From: Meiothermus sp. QL-1
Lineage (GTDB): Bacteria > Deinococcota > Deinococci > Deinococcales > Thermaceae
DNA: 64,000 nucleotides
Assembly (NCBI RefSeq): GCF_003351145.1
Contig: NZ_QQSV01000002.1
Span: 62,001-126,000, forward strand
Direction of reading: 5' to 3'
The number at the start of each line of letters is the position of its first letter. Within the stretch, counting starts at the first letter, position 1. Under the pieces are notes generated by a model. It had not been told where the DNA came from and searched no databases. It saw only the letters and a list, made by a program, of their open reading frames with translations. The translations under genes and the position numbers were made by a program. Of the stretch, positions 41,876-50,633 are shown piece after piece.

Positions 41876-44455
41876 TCAGGGATGCTTGCGGATGCGGGTG
41901 GGCGCGGTAACCAGCCGGATGAAGGTCCGCACCACCCCAGCGTCCAGCGTGCGCCCAGCCTGGCGCTCCAGCTCCTCCAGGGCCTCGGCCTGGCTCCAGG
42001 CCGGCTTGTAGGGGCGCTCGTGCATCAGGGCGTCGTAGACGTCCACCACCGCGAATAGACGGGCCTCTAAGGGGATTTCCTCCCCTTTGAGGCCAAAAGG
42101 ATAGCCCGAGCCATCCATCCGCTCGTGATGGTAGCGCACGATGTTGCGCGCGGTCTGGGAGAGAAATCCCAGGCTTTCCAGCATGCCAAAGCCTATGTCG
42201 CAATGGCTTTGCATGGTGCGCCACTCGGCCTCGGTGAGGGGGCCTGGTTTGAGCAGGATGGCGTCAGGGATGGCCAGCTTGCCCAGGTCGTGTAGGTAGG
42301 CCCCCAGGCGCAGCCCTTCCAGGTCGGGAAAACCCAGGGCTCTTCCCAAGGCCTCGCTCAGGGCCACCACCCGCTCGGTGTGCCCCCTGGTCTCCAGGTC
42401 GCGCAGCTCCAGCCCAAGCCCCAAGGCCCTCAGGGCGTCCTCGCGGGTACGGTGGATCTCCTCCAGGTGAGCAGCCCGCTCCAGGGCCCGCTCGAGCCGC
42501 CGGGCCACCGCTTCTAATAGGGCTTTATCTTCTTCCGAAACCTCGGTCCTGCGGTCGAAGCTGGCCAAGGTCAGGGCCCCGTAGGGTGCCCCGCGCAGAA
42601 ACAGCGGCGCGGTAAGCAGGGTGCGCAGGTTGTGGGGTTTGAGCGCAGGCCAGGCTCCCTCCCAGGTTTGGTAGTCCTCGATGTGCTGCACCCGGCCGGT
42701 GGCCAGGGCCAGGCCCATGAAGCCCTGCCCCAGCACCACCGGCAGCTTGGCGAAGTGACCGAGGCGCTTTTGGCCCGTCTCTTCATGCCCCACGATGAGC
42801 TGCACCAGCCCTTGTTCCTGCTTTAGCTGGTAGAACCCCCCCGCCGAAAACCCGGTCAGCTCGATCAGGGTCTCCAGGGCCCGCCGGGCCATGGAGGCCG
42901 GCTCCTCCAGGCTCTCCAGCTCGGCCGACATCTGCACCAGCCGGCGGTAGCGCGTGGTCTCCTGCCAGGCCTTTTCCAGCGCCCTCAGCCGGGAGTAGAC
43001 CACCCCGGTGACCTCGGCCAGGGCCTCCATCACGTACCGGTCGTGGGGCTGGAGGTCGCCCCCTACCCCTGCGGTGTCCACCGAGAGTACCCCCATCAGC
43101 CGGCCCTCAGGGTCGCTCAGGGGTACCCCCAGGTAGCTCCCCCGCGTTCGCCGTCCGGAGAGGTAGACGGCCTCGGGATGGGAGGAGGCATCGGGCAGGT
43201 AGAGGGGTTGGCGCGACTCCAGCACCCGCCAGGCCAATCCCTGGCCCCGCCCAAAGCGGGCCCCTGGGGCGTTTTCCGCAGCGTAGCCTGCTGCAGCGGC
43301 TATTTCGAGCAGGTCCTCGTCCGGCCGGTAGAGGCAGAGCAGGCTGGTGGAGGCTCGGGTTTGCTCGAGGGCCACCGTCACCACCCGCCGCAAGAGCTCT
43401 TCGGTGGAGCACAGGCTGCTTAGCTGGGAGCTGATCTGGGCTAGGGTCTTGAGCCGGGTAAGCTCGCGGGCCTGGGCAGCCTGGGCCAAAAGCCGGGCCA
43501 GGGCCTGCCCCACGCCCTGGCCGAAGGCTTCCAGCACCGCTATGTCCTCCGCCCCGAAGGGCCCCTGGGCGTAAGCGGCCACCACCCCGAAGTCCTGTTG
43601 GCCTCCGTCGTGTAGGGGTACGTACACGGCGTAGTGGTCGCGCAGCGCTTCCGGCCTCAGGTAGACCCGGGGGTCGTCCCAGGCGATCATCTCCACCCTA
43701 CGCCTCTCCAAAGCGCCCCAGGCGATGCCTTTCCCCCGGGGAATGCGGTGGCCAAGGGGAGCCTCCCAGTTGGCTGCGAAGGCCACCACGAGTTCGTCCC
43801 CCTCTCGCTGTAGCACCACCGCGCTTTCCGCGCCCAGGACCTCCAGCATAAGCTGGGGCAGGGCCTGCCACAGCTCCTTGGCTTCCTGGAAAGCCCCCAG
43901 GGCGGCCAGTGCCCGCGCCAGGCGTTCTTCCCGCTCGAGCCGGGCCTGGGTGTTTTGCCGCTCCTTGAGGGCTAGCAGCGCGACCACCAGGCTCTGGCCC
44001 AGCTCCTTTGCGTAGGCGAGGGTTTCTTGGGGAAAGGGTGCGGCCTCAAAGCGGTCCAGGCAAAGCCAGGCCTCCACCCGGTTGAGAATGGGCAGGGGGA
44101 TGTTGAGGGACCAGTTAATGGGTTGCAGGCTTCGTCGGTCCTGGGGGGCAAGGCCGCTCAGGTCGGGGCTGGCCCGCGTGATTCGGGGCCTGGCCTCGAG
44201 GGCTTCCTCCAGGCTGCCGCCGTACCAGCGGAGCTGGGCCTCCAGGCTGATGGGGTAGTCGGGCAGGGGTATGGCATGGCCCTGCAGGGCCGCAAAACGA
44301 TAGCGGGGGCCTTCCCTCAGCAGGGCCGAGCCGGCTTGGGCGCCCGGGATAAGCCGCAGAGCCCGCTCCAGCGCCACCCGCAGCAGCGCCTCGGGGCTGG
44401 GGCTGTCCACCAGCTCCCGTAATAGCGCCAGCATTCCCTGGTAAAACGCGCTCAT
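41876..44455 (-). CDS. Multi-GAF HD-GYP phosphodiesterase
   Basis: The 859-residue product has about four GAF-type sensor domains (roughly 10-160, 185-335, 340-490, 510-665) followed by a short helix and an HD-GYP domain (680-850). HD-GYP motifs are intact: [44 protein letters not shown] and [20 protein letters not shown], so c-di-GMP hydrolysis is expected. No membrane segment is evident, so the sensors are cytoplasmic. With the degenerate GGDEF-EAL protein at 26 kb, it suggests c-di-GMP signalling in this organism. It lies upstream of metK with an 80-nt gap. Confidence 0.93.
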   Translation of the reverse strand: MSAFYQGMLALLRELVDSPSPEALLRVALERALRLIPGAQAGSALLREGPRYRFAALQGHAIPLPDYPISLEAQLRWYGGSLEEALEARPRITRASPDLSGLAPQDRRSLQPINWSLNIPLPILNRVEAWLCLDRFEAAPFPQETLAYAKELGQSLVVALLALKERQNTQARLEREERLARALAALGAFQEAKELWQALPQLMLEVLGAESAVVLQREGDELVVAFAANWEAPLGHRIPRGKGIAWGALERRRVEMIAWDDPRVYLRPEALRDHYAVYVPLHDGGQQDFGVVAAYAQGPFGAEDIAVLEAFGQGVGQALARLLAQAAQARELTRLKTLAQISSQLSSLCSTEELLRRVVTVALEQTRASTSLLCLYRPDEDLLEIAAAAGYAAENAPGARFGRGQGLAWRVLESRQPLYLPDASSHPEAVYLSGRRTRGSYLGVPLSDPEGRLMGVLSVDTAGVGGDLQPHDRYVMEALAEVTGVVYSRLRALEKAWQETTRYRRLVQMSAELESLEEPASMARRALETLIELTGFSAGGFYQLKQEQGLVQLIVGHEETGQKRLGHFAKLPVVLGQGFMGLALATGRVQHIEDYQTWEGAWPALKPHNLRTLLTAPLFLRGAPYGALTLASFDRRTEVSEEDKALLEAVARRLERALERAAHLEEIHRTREDALRALGLGLELRDLETRGHTERVVALSEALGRALGFPDLEGLRLGAYLHDLGKLAIPDAILLKPGPLTEAEWRTMQSHCDIGFGMLESLGFLSQTARNIVRYHHERMDGSGYPFGLKGEEIPLEARLFAVVDVYDALMHERPYKPAWSQAEALEELERQAGRTLDAGVVRTFIRLVTAPTRIRKHP

Positions 44456-44577
44456 TCCCGGCTAAGCCTAGCCCCCCTTGCCCCTTGCCGCGGTTTATGC
44501 GTCACAAGTTGCAGAGCATAATACGCAAGGTAGCACGGGTTTTTCCGGGCTATGGTAAGCAGCCTGTCCTTCAGGTC

Positions 44578-45810
44578 TTAATCTTCACCTGAAAAACGGT
44601 AGGCCCACTCCGCCTCAAAGCTGCGCTGCCAGGGGAAGCGCAGGTGGGTGGGCACGAGCGCCCCCCTGGGGAAGCGGGGCATGGGCTCGGCCTGGAGCCG
44701 CTTTAGGGTATGGTGGGCAGCCTCTTCCCCCAAGGGCTCGGTGAAGTGGGCCCGCACCCAGGGCCGGCCCACCTCCCCCCACAGGTACTCCAGGTAGGCC
44801 TGGGCCAGGGCCCGGGTGCGCCTCTGCTCACAGAAGCCGCTGGGGTTGCCGGCCCGCTGGCAGGGAAGAGGGGCAAACAGGCCGCCTTGGGCCAGGGCCG
44901 CGCCCAGGTTGTTGCTGGGGGTGCCCCAGGCCGCATAGGCGGCCAGGGCAGGGTAGAGGTCCAGGGCCAGCAGGTAGCGCATCAGGGCGGGGTCGCCTCG
45001 GTTGACCCGGGCGATATCGGCGATTGCCACAGGGGCCTGGCGAAGACCCTGGAGCACACCTAGGAGGCCCTGGCGGGGGTCGCGGCCGGTGTAGACCAGA
45101 AGCACCAGGTCGGGCCGCTCGGAGACCTCGATGGCCTTTGCCGAGGCCAAAAGCCGCCGCACCGACTCCCCCAGCGCAATCCCGTCGTAGCGGGCGATTT
45201 GCTCGGGGGCCTGGGGGTGGTCGTAGAGGACCCGCACGCGCAGCCCGGGGTTTAGGGCTCTGAGCAGCATTACCTGCCCGGCTTCGTCGGCCCCGGGGCG
45301 GGTGGGCAGGTCCAGGGTGGCGGCCTCGGCCACAGCCGGGGAACCGGGCAGGGCGTCGTCCCAGGGGGCCTCCACGTAGCTGAACCCCTCCAGGCCCCGC
45401 AGCAGGGCCAGGTTGCGCCCTCGGTCCACCGCGTCGGGGTGGCGGGGTATGACCCCGAAGGCCAACACCGGGCCCCAGGTGGCCTGCCAGTAGCGGAGCA
45501 CCCCCAGGCGTCGTCGGGCCTCCTCTACGGAAACCCGGGCGCTGCGGCTTTGCACCAGGCCACCGTAGACCAAAGCGTCCAGGCTGGCCACCAGCATCTG
45601 CCCCGGCTGGCCCACCAGCCAGCCCCACAGCAGGGCCAGATCGGCCCCTTTGCGGCCCCGGTAGACTTCCCGCGGTGGGCAGCGCACCAGTTCCCAGCGG
45701 CAGGGCGACCAGTTGGGGGGTCGGTCGTCGAGGGGTATGTACACCACCCCGCTGGGGTAGGCCCAGGCCAGCGATGAGAGCAGCCCCAGGGTAAGCCAAA
45801 GACTCCGCAT
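44578..45810 (-). CDS. DUF4127 secreted protein
   Basis: The 410-residue product has a signal peptide (MRSLWLTLGLLSSLAWA) then GVVYIPLDDRPPNWSPCRW, the N-terminal signature of DUF4127. Later segments include VASLDALVYGGLVQSRSA, FSYVEAPWDDALPGSPA and VYGTPSNNLGAALAQG-type loop (here WGTPSNNLGAALAQGG). The family is uncharacterised; the N-terminal Asp-Arg pair and the Asp/Asn clusters suggest a hydrolase. It follows the nucleoside hydrolase gene by 3 nt in the same direction, so a role in sugar or nucleoside use outside the cell is possible. Confidence 0.82.
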   Translation of the reverse strand: MRSLWLTLGLLSSLAWAYPSGVVYIPLDDRPPNWSPCRWELVRCPPREVYRGRKGADLALLWGWLVGQPGQMLVASLDALVYGGLVQSRSARVSVEEARRRLGVLRYWQATWGPVLAFGVIPRHPDAVDRGRNLALLRGLEGFSYVEAPWDDALPGSPAVAEAATLDLPTRPGADEAGQVMLLRALNPGLRVRVLYDHPQAPEQIARYDGIALGESVRRLLASAKAIEVSERPDLVLLVYTGRDPRQGLLGVLQGLRQAPVAIADIARVNRGDPALMRYLLALDLYPALAAYAAWGTPSNNLGAALAQGGLFAPLPCQRAGNPSGFCEQRRTRALAQAYLEYLWGEVGRPWVRAHFTEPLGEEAAHHTLKRLQAEPMPRFPRGALVPTHLRFPWQRSFEAEWAYRFSGED

Positions 45811-45813
45811 AAT

Positions 45814-46743
45814 TCACCTGAGGCGGGCCAGGCGCTCCAGCAGAAGCCGGTAGAAGCCTTCGACGTCTATCCCAAGCCCCACGGTGCAGTTGGGGGCCTG
45901 GCCGGTGATCCGCCAGAAGTCGCAGACCGTTCGGCCAAAGCAGAGCCCCTCGTTGGCCTCCACCTCCACGTAAAACCGCTCGGTGCGGAAAATTTCGGGC
46001 CGGAGCAGGTAGGCCACCGCGCAAGCGTCGTGGATGGGAGCGCCGTCCCAGCCGTAGCGCTTTTGGTGGTGTAGGCGGAAGAACTCCAGCAGCTCTGCGA
46101 CAAAAACCCCAGCCCGGTTGCCCAGCGCGCGAAACCGGGCCAGCCGCTCGGGGTGGGCCACGGTCTGGTGGGTTAGATTGAGGCCCATCATCACCAGGGG
46201 CACCCCGGCGCTGAAGACAATCCTGGCCGCATGGGGGTCGGCCAGGATGTTGAACTCGGCGCTGGGGCTCCAGTTGCCTAGGTCCACCGAGCCCCCCATC
46301 AGCACGATCTGCTGGATTTTGGGGGCGATGCGGGGGGCGAGCCGCAGGGCTAGGGCCAGGTTGGTCAGGGGCCCCACCGGCACCAGGGTGACCTCGCCAG
46401 GGTAGCGCTCTATTTGCTCGATGATGAACTGGACGGCATGGAGGGGCTCGGGTTTCTGGCTTGGGGTGGGCAGAACGGGCCCGGCCAGCCCCGAGGTGCC
46501 GTGCACCAGCTCGGCGCTGATGCGCTCCCGCACCAAAGGCCGCTCGGCCCCTGGGTAGACCGGGACGTGCTTGCCGAGCACCTCGAGCACCACCAGGGCG
46601 TTGTGGGTGGTGCGTTCCAGGGCCACGTTGCCGTACACCGTGGTGATCCCCAGGACCTCCAGCTCCGGGCTGGCCAGGGCCAGCATCATAGCAATGGCGT
46701 CGTCGTGGCCGGGGTCGCAGTCCAGGATGATCTTGCGCGCCAC
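45814..46743 (-). CDS. Inosine-uridine preferring nucleoside hydrolase
   Basis: The enzyme splits ribonucleosides into base and ribose. The 309-residue product has the metal-binding motif ILDCDPGHDDAIAMMLAL at residues 5-22, TTVYGNVALERTTHNALVVL, then VTLVPVGPLTNLALALRL, AEFNILADPHAARIVFSAG and the Asp/His ending DGAPIHDACAVAYLL. GTG start with TAAGCT ending 7 nt upstream, so probably leaderless. No signal peptide: cytoplasmic. DUF4127 follows by 3 nt. Confidence 0.94.
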   Translation of the reverse strand: MARKIILDCDPGHDDAIAMMLALASPELEVLGITTVYGNVALERTTHNALVVLEVLGKHVPVYPGAERPLVRERISAELVHGTSGLAGPVLPTPSQKPEPLHAVQFIIEQIERYPGEVTLVPVGPLTNLALALRLAPRIAPKIQQIVLMGGSVDLGNWSPSAEFNILADPHAARIVFSAGVPLVMMGLNLTHQTVAHPERLARFRALGNRAGVFVAELLEFFRLHHQKRYGWDGAPIHDACAVAYLLRPEIFRTERFYVEVEANEGLCFGRTVCDFWRITGQAPNCTVGLGIDVEGFYRLLLERLARLR

Positions 46744-46750
46744 GGCCTAC

Positions 46751-46756
46751 AGCTTA
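46751..46756 (-). promoter_or_regulatory. Leaderless-type -10 box of the nucleoside hydrolase gene
   Basis: TAAGCT on the minus strand ends 7 nt before the GTG. Confidence 0.4.
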
Positions 46757-46763
46757 CCCCAGG

Positions 46764-46769
46764 TAGACT
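46764..46769 (+). promoter_or_regulatory. Leaderless-type -10 box of the 87-residue protein gene
   Basis: TAGACT ends 6 nt before the ATG at 46776. It lies 7 nt from the opposed TAAGCT box of the nucleoside hydrolase, so the two promoters share DNA. Confidence 0.45.
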
Positions 46770-46775
46770 AAGGGC

Positions 46776-47039
46776 ATGCTCGAGGTCAAAGAGGCGGTCC
46801 GGATTGCCATGGACTATATCCAAAGCCTCTACAGCGAGAAGCAACTGCCCGAACTGCGGCTCGAGGAGGTCGAACTTACCCCGGACAACCAGTTCTGGGA
46901 GGTAACCCTCTCCTTCGTGGTGCGCGAGCCCACCGCCTACCTGAGCCTGGGGGAGGCGGCCCGTACCCGCGAGTACAAGGTCTTCCGCATCAACGCCGAG
47001 ACCGGACAGGTGCAGAGCATGAAGATCCGCCGCTTCTAA
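46776..47039 (+). CDS. Small conserved-looking protein, function unknown
   Basis: The 87-residue product starts MLEVKEAVRIAMDYIQSLYS with an amphipathic helix, then beta strands LRLEEVELTPDNQFWEVTLS and EYKVFRINAETGQVQSMKIR. Helix plus beta sheet with an E-x-W and a terminal strand of the form G-x-V-x-x-M recalls PepSY-type domains, but this is a shape-only guess. No signal peptide. It has its own leaderless-type promoter and ends in a 4-nt overlap with the convergent yhhQ gene. Confidence 0.75.
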   Translation: MLEVKEAVRIAMDYIQSLYSEKQLPELRLEEVELTPDNQFWEVTLSFVVREPTAYLSLGEAARTREYKVFRINAETGQVQSMKIRRF

Positions 47040-47713
47040 CCGAAGGAGAAGGGGTTGAAGCGGGTGTTGCGGTCGTAGTAGTCCTCGCCCTCGGCCCGTT
47101 TCAAAAAGCCCACCACGGCGTAGGTGAGGGGGGTGAAGAGCACCTCGACGCCCACCTTGAAGACGTAGTTGGAGACGAAAACGGTCCACAAAAGCTGGGG
47201 CTCCCAGACCCCGTAGAAGGCCACCAGCAGAAAGATGGCCGTGTCCAAACCCTGCCCCACCAGGGTCGAGCCGATGGTGCGCAGGGCCAGCCAGCGCCCC
47301 TGGGTGGCCACCTTGAGCCGGGCCAGGATGTAGCTGTTGGCGAACTCCCCCACCCAGTAGGCCACCAGGCTGGCCAGGGCGATGCGCGGCACCAGGCCCA
47401 AAAGCGTGCTGAAGGCCTCGGCCGAGTTCTGGCTAAACGCGTCGTCAGGGGCGGGCAGAGCGCTTACCAGGCCCAGGGTGAGGGTAGTCAGGAGCAGAAG
47501 GAAAAAACCCGTCCAGATTACCCGACGGGCCCGCCGGTAGCCGTAGACCTCGGTGAGAATGTCCCCGAAGATATAGGCCAAGGGAAAGAGTAAGGTGCCC
47601 CCGTCGAAGGTGAAGGGGCCGAAGAGCACCACCTTGGTGGAGGCGATGTTGGAGACGATGAGCACCGCCACGAAGGCAGCGGTGATGAGGTCGAGGTAGC
47701 GGTAGCTTCTCAT
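47036..47713 (-). CDS. yhhQ: Queuosine precursor transporter (VUT/YhhQ family)
   Basis: The 225-residue product has six membrane helices and the family pattern SNIASTKVVLFGPFTFDGGT at residues 21-40, FPLAYIFGDILTEVYGYRRA (about 43-62), GEFANSYILARLKVATQGRW and LRTIGSTLVGQGLDTAIFLL. YhhQ imports preQ0 or preQ1 for queuosine in tRNA. The ATG overlaps the hpt stop. It is the last gene of a translation and tRNA-modification operon, which fits its role. Confidence 0.92.
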   Translation of the reverse strand: MRSYRYLDLITAAFVAVLIVSNIASTKVVLFGPFTFDGGTLLFPLAYIFGDILTEVYGYRRARRVIWTGFFLLLLTTLTLGLVSALPAPDDAFSQNSAEAFSTLLGLVPRIALASLVAYWVGEFANSYILARLKVATQGRWLALRTIGSTLVGQGLDTAIFLLVAFYGVWEPQLLWTVFVSNYVFKVGVEVLFTPLTYAVVGFLKRAEGEDYYDRNTRFNPFSFG

Positions 47714-48237
47714 TGCGAGGTGATGAAGGGCAGGTTGCGGTCGCGCTGGGCCCGGTCCAGGCCGTAGCCGTAGACGAAGGCGTCCTCAATCTCAAAGCCC
47801 AGGTAGTGGATGGGAACCTCTACCTGGCGGCGGCTGGGCTTGGAGAGCAAGGCCGCCACCCGGAGCGAGGCCGGTTGCCGGGCCTCGAGGAGCCGCAGCA
47901 GGTAGTTTAGGGTAATCCCGGTGTCCACGATATCCTCCACGATGATGACCTGGCGGCCCGCGATGGGCAGCCGCAGGTCCTTGATGAGCTCCACCTCGCC
48001 GCTGCTCTTCTCGGCGTTGCCGTAGGAGGAGACCGCCAGGAAGTCCAGGGTCAGGGGGAGGTCGATGGCCCGCACCAGGTCGGCCATGAAGATGAAGGCC
48101 CCGTTGAGCACGCAGACCAGATGGGGTTCCTGGCCTGCGTAGTCCTGCCTGATGGCCGCTCCGAGGGCCCGGATGCGCTCGGCAATCTGGGCCTCGCTGA
48201 TCTGCACCCTCCCCTTGCCAGGCTGAAAGATGCTCAC
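47710..48237 (-). CDS. hpt: Hypoxanthine phosphoribosyltransferase
   Basis: Hpt salvages hypoxanthine and guanine with PRPP. The 175-residue product has the PRPP motif QVIIVEDIVDTGITLNYLL at about residue 94 (Glu-Asp pair in VEDIVDTG), PHLVCVLNGAFIFMADLVRA at about 38, SSYGNAEKSSGEVELIKDL, the flexible loop, and VYGYGLDRAQRDRNLPF at the end. It overlaps yhhQ (4 nt) and the upstream pseudouridine synthase gene (4 nt, ATGA), so all are translated together. Confidence 0.95.
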   Translation of the reverse strand: MSIFQPGKGRVQISEAQIAERIRALGAAIRQDYAGQEPHLVCVLNGAFIFMADLVRAIDLPLTLDFLAVSSYGNAEKSSGEVELIKDLRLPIAGRQVIIVEDIVDTGITLNYLLRLLEARQPASLRVAALLSKPSRRQVEVPIHYLGFEIEDAFVYGYGLDRAQRDRNLPFITSQ

Positions 48238-48941
48238 GGCTCGATTCTAAGCCAGGCGGCCTGGCGAAGCTGCTGAATTTCTGCGGGGCTCAGGTAGCGC
48301 CAGCCCCCTACCGGCAGGTCTCCCAGCTCAATCGGCCCCACCGCAAGCCGCACCAGCCGCTCCACCGGGCAGCCCACCGCCTGCAGCATGCGGCGCACCT
48401 CGCGCTTGCGCCCCTCAGCGATCACCAGCTTCACCCCGCCCCGGGCCGGGCTGGCCTCCAGGGCTCGAGCCAGCCCATCCTCCAGCACCACCCCCTCCTC
48501 CAGCCGGCGGCACACCGCCGGGCTCACCCGGCCGCCTTTGCACCAGGCCCGGTAGAGCTTGGGCACCTGGTACCGGGGGTGGGTCAAAAGCTGGGTGAGC
48601 TGGCCGTCGTTGGTGAGCAGCAGCAGCCCCTCGGTCTCCTTGTCCAGCCGCCCCACCGCGTGCAGCCCCGGGTGGGGGGGGACCAGGCTGTAGACCAGCT
48701 TTTCCGCGTGGGGGTCCTGGTGGGTGGTGGTGTAGCCCCGGGGTTTGTGCAGCGCAATCACCACCGTCTTGCGCGGCAGGCGTACCCGCTCACCGTCCAG
48801 CCGCACCACGTCGTTCGGCCCTACCACCGTGCCCAGCGCCGCCACCTGGTCATTTACCGTTACCCGCCCAGAGCGTATGAGCTCCTCAGCCTTGCGGCGG
48901 CTGGCGATGCCCGCGCGGGCCAGAAACTGTTGCAGCCGCAT
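48234..48941 (-). CDS. RsuA/RluB-type rRNA pseudouridine synthase
   Basis: The enzyme isomerises a uridine in ribosomal RNA. The 235-residue product has an S4 RNA-binding domain (RLQQFLARAGIASRRKAEEL, residues 2-50) and a catalytic domain with the active-site Asp in GLHAVGRLDKETEGLLLLTN (about residue 101), then HPRYQVPKLYRAW and EGRKREVRRMLQAVGCPVERLVR. RsuA, RluB and RluE cannot be told apart here. I start at ATG 48941, since the longer frame upstream has no homology. It follows trmD by 4 nt. Confidence 0.92.
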   Translation of the reverse strand: MRLQQFLARAGIASRRKAEELIRSGRVTVNDQVAALGTVVGPNDVVRLDGERVRLPRKTVVIALHKPRGYTTTHQDPHAEKLVYSLVPPHPGLHAVGRLDKETEGLLLLTNDGQLTQLLTHPRYQVPKLYRAWCKGGRVSPAVCRRLEEGVVLEDGLARALEASPARGGVKLVIAEGRKREVRRMLQAVGCPVERLVRLAVGPIELGDLPVGGWRYLSPAEIQQLRQAAWLRIEP

Positions 48942-48945
48942 AGGG

Positions 48946-49656
48946 TCAACCCTCCTGCTCGAGCCAGGCCCGCTCCTCGGGGGAGAGCGGGGCTTTTTCC
49001 AAGAGGTCGGGGCGGCGCAGCCGGGTCCGGCGCAGGGCCTCCTTGCGCCGCCACTCGGCGATTTTGGCGTGATGGCCCGAGATGAGCACCTCGGGCACCC
49101 CAAGCCCGCGGAACTCTGGGGGTCGGGTGTAGTGAGGATGGTCCAGCAGGCCGGTGGCGAAGGAGTCCTGGCGATGGCTTTCGGCCTCCTTGATGACACC
49201 GGGCACGAGCCTTGCGGTGGCTTCCAGGATGACCAAAGCCGCCAGCTCCCCCCCCATGAGCACGTAGTCGCCGATGGAGATCTCCCGGGTCACGAAGTGT
49301 TCCACCCGGGCGTCGATGCCCTCGTAGCGGCCGCAGACCAGCACCAGGTGCTGCTTTTGCGCCAGTTCCTCGGCCAGGCGCTGGTGGAAGGGGACGCCTG
49401 CGGGGGTAAGGAGGATGACCTCATCGGCGGGGCCGGCGTCCTCGATGGCCCGCACCACCACGTCCACCCGCATCACCATCCCCGCTCCCCCACCGTAGGG
49501 GGTGTCGTCCACGGTTTTGTGCTTGTTTGCTGCGTAGGCCCGGATGTCCCGGACCTCCACCCCAATCAGCCCCCGCTGGATGGCCTTTTTCAGGATGGAC
49601 TCCTCCGTCCAGGGCCGGATGAGCTCGGGGAACAGCGTCAGGATGGTGTACTTCAT
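48946..49656 (-). CDS. trmD: tRNA (guanine-N1)-methyltransferase
   Basis: TrmD methylates G37 in tRNAs reading CNN and other codons, preventing frameshifts. The 236-residue product has [40 protein letters not shown], the AdoMet-binding trefoil knot [20 protein letters not shown] and [38 protein letters not shown] and the [17 protein letters not shown] end. All knot residues are present. It directly follows rimM. Confidence 0.97.
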   Translation of the reverse strand: MKYTILTLFPELIRPWTEESILKKAIQRGLIGVEVRDIRAYAANKHKTVDDTPYGGGAGMVMRVDVVVRAIEDAGPADEVILLTPAGVPFHQRLAEELAQKQHLVLVCGRYEGIDARVEHFVTREISIGDYVLMGGELAALVILEATARLVPGVIKEAESHRQDSFATGLLDHPHYTRPPEFRGLGVPEVLISGHHAKIAEWRRKEALRRTRLRRPDLLEKAPLSPEERAWLEQEG

Positions 49657-50145
49657 CTAGTCGAAAAGCCCGGGGATGGCCTCGATGTGGATGCCCCCTT
49701 CCTCCACCCGCACGTAGGGGGCTTGCAGGGGTACCAGGTAGGTTCGGTGCCGGGCCCTGAGCGAGCTGCCCTGGGCCCGGATGACCAAGAGGTCCTGCGG
49801 CCCTTCCCGCATATCGGCCACCTCGCCGAAGGGCTTGCCATCCACAAAGACCGGGCGCCCTATGAGCTCGAAGTAGTAGTAGCTGCCCTCCTCCAGCCTG
49901 GGCAGTTCGGCCCGGTCGGTGTAGACCCGAAGGCCCACCAGCGCCTCGGCGGCGTCGCGGCTGTTCACTCCGGCCAGGTAGAGGACGATCTCCTGGTTCA
50001 GGTTCTCGCTTTTGGCGATGGCCCGGTAGCCCAGGCCCTCGAGGTAAACCCTCTTCAGGGCCAGCACCACCGGCTCCCCCCGGAACTTAAGCCCGCCCGA
50101 GAGACCATAGGGCCTGCCCAGCCGGCCGATCTCCACCCGTTCCAT
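49657..50145 (-). CDS. rimM: 16S rRNA processing protein RimM
   Basis: RimM assists maturation of the 30S head and binds S19. The 162-residue product has the N-terminal domain VEIGRLGRPYGLSGGLKFRG and the PRC-barrel domain (YYYFELIGRPVFVDGKPFGE, then LLVIRAQG and YLVPLQAPYVR). The length fits. It sits between the KH protein gene and trmD, the order found in many bacteria (rpsP-khpA-rimM-trmD). Confidence 0.94.
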   Translation of the reverse strand: MERVEIGRLGRPYGLSGGLKFRGEPVVLALKRVYLEGLGYRAIAKSENLNQEIVLYLAGVNSRDAAEALVGLRVYTDRAELPRLEEGSYYYFELIGRPVFVDGKPFGEVADMREGPQDLLVIRAQGSSLRARHRTYLVPLQAPYVRVEEGGIHIEAIPGLFD

Positions 50146-50150
50146 AGGGC

Positions 50151-50369
50151 TTAGCGCACTTCCACGTTCACCCGGCCCTTGCCAAACGAGCGCACCACGG
50201 TCCGGATGGCCTCGATGACCCGCCCTTGGCGCCCGATGAGGCGGCCCTTGTCCTCGGGGTGGGTTTCGATGTAGTAGACCCAGCCCTCGCGGCCCCGCCG
50301 CTCATCGACCCGTACCGCCCCGGGGTGGTCCACCACCGCCTTGGCCAGGTACTCCACCAGGTCTCTCAT
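50151..50369 (-). CDS. khpA: KH-domain RNA-binding protein
   Basis: The 72-residue product is a single KH domain with the GxxG loop IGRQGRVIEAIRTVVRS at about residue 44. KhpA-type proteins bind RNA and, with KhpB, affect cell size and translation in some bacteria. Its start lies 9 nt after rpsP's stop, and rimM follows 5 nt downstream. Small size, acidic N-terminal half and the family gene order support the call. Confidence 0.92.
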   Translation of the reverse strand: MRDLVEYLAKAVVDHPGAVRVDERRGREGWVYYIETHPEDKGRLIGRQGRVIEAIRTVVRSFGKGRVNVEVR

Positions 50370-50378
50370 CGGACTGCC

Positions 50379-50621
50379 CTACTGGCCGCTGGCCAGCTTG
50401 ATGAGCTTCTTCACCCTGTCGGTGGGCTGGGCCCCTACCGAGAGCCAGTACTGGACCCGCTCCAGGTCGAGCTTGAGCCAGTCCTTGGTGGTTTTGCGGG
50501 GGTCGTAGTAGCCCAGCCGCTCGATATAGCCGCCATCGCGCTTGGTGCGGCTGTCCATCACCACGATGCGGTAGTGGGGGTTGCCTCTAGAGCCAAAACG
50601 AGCTAAACGGATCTTGACCAT
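50379..50621 (-). CDS. rpsP: 30S ribosomal protein S16
   Basis: S16 binds 16S rRNA early in assembly of the 5' domain. The 80-residue product starts [20 protein letters not shown] and continues [20 protein letters not shown], the whole family signature. It is basic and slightly shorter than average. Preceded by ffh (12 nt) and followed by khpA, so it is cotranscribed with the signal recognition particle gene. Confidence 0.97.
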   Translation of the reverse strand: MVKIRLARFGSRGNPHYRIVVMDSRTKRDGGYIERLGYYDPRKTTKDWLKLDLERVQYWLSVGAQPTDRVKKLIKLASGQ

Positions 50622-50633
50622 ATTCGTTCTCCC

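Noticed and set aside
40623-42224. Longer metK frame with 143 extra N-terminal codons
   Set aside because: MetK homology starts at the TTG at 41795 with a good ribosome binding site; the extra codons lie in promoter and GAF-gene DNA. Similar over-long starts were trimmed for aceB, dagK, the ATPase at 30632, rsuA-type gene, lysine hcs and deoD.
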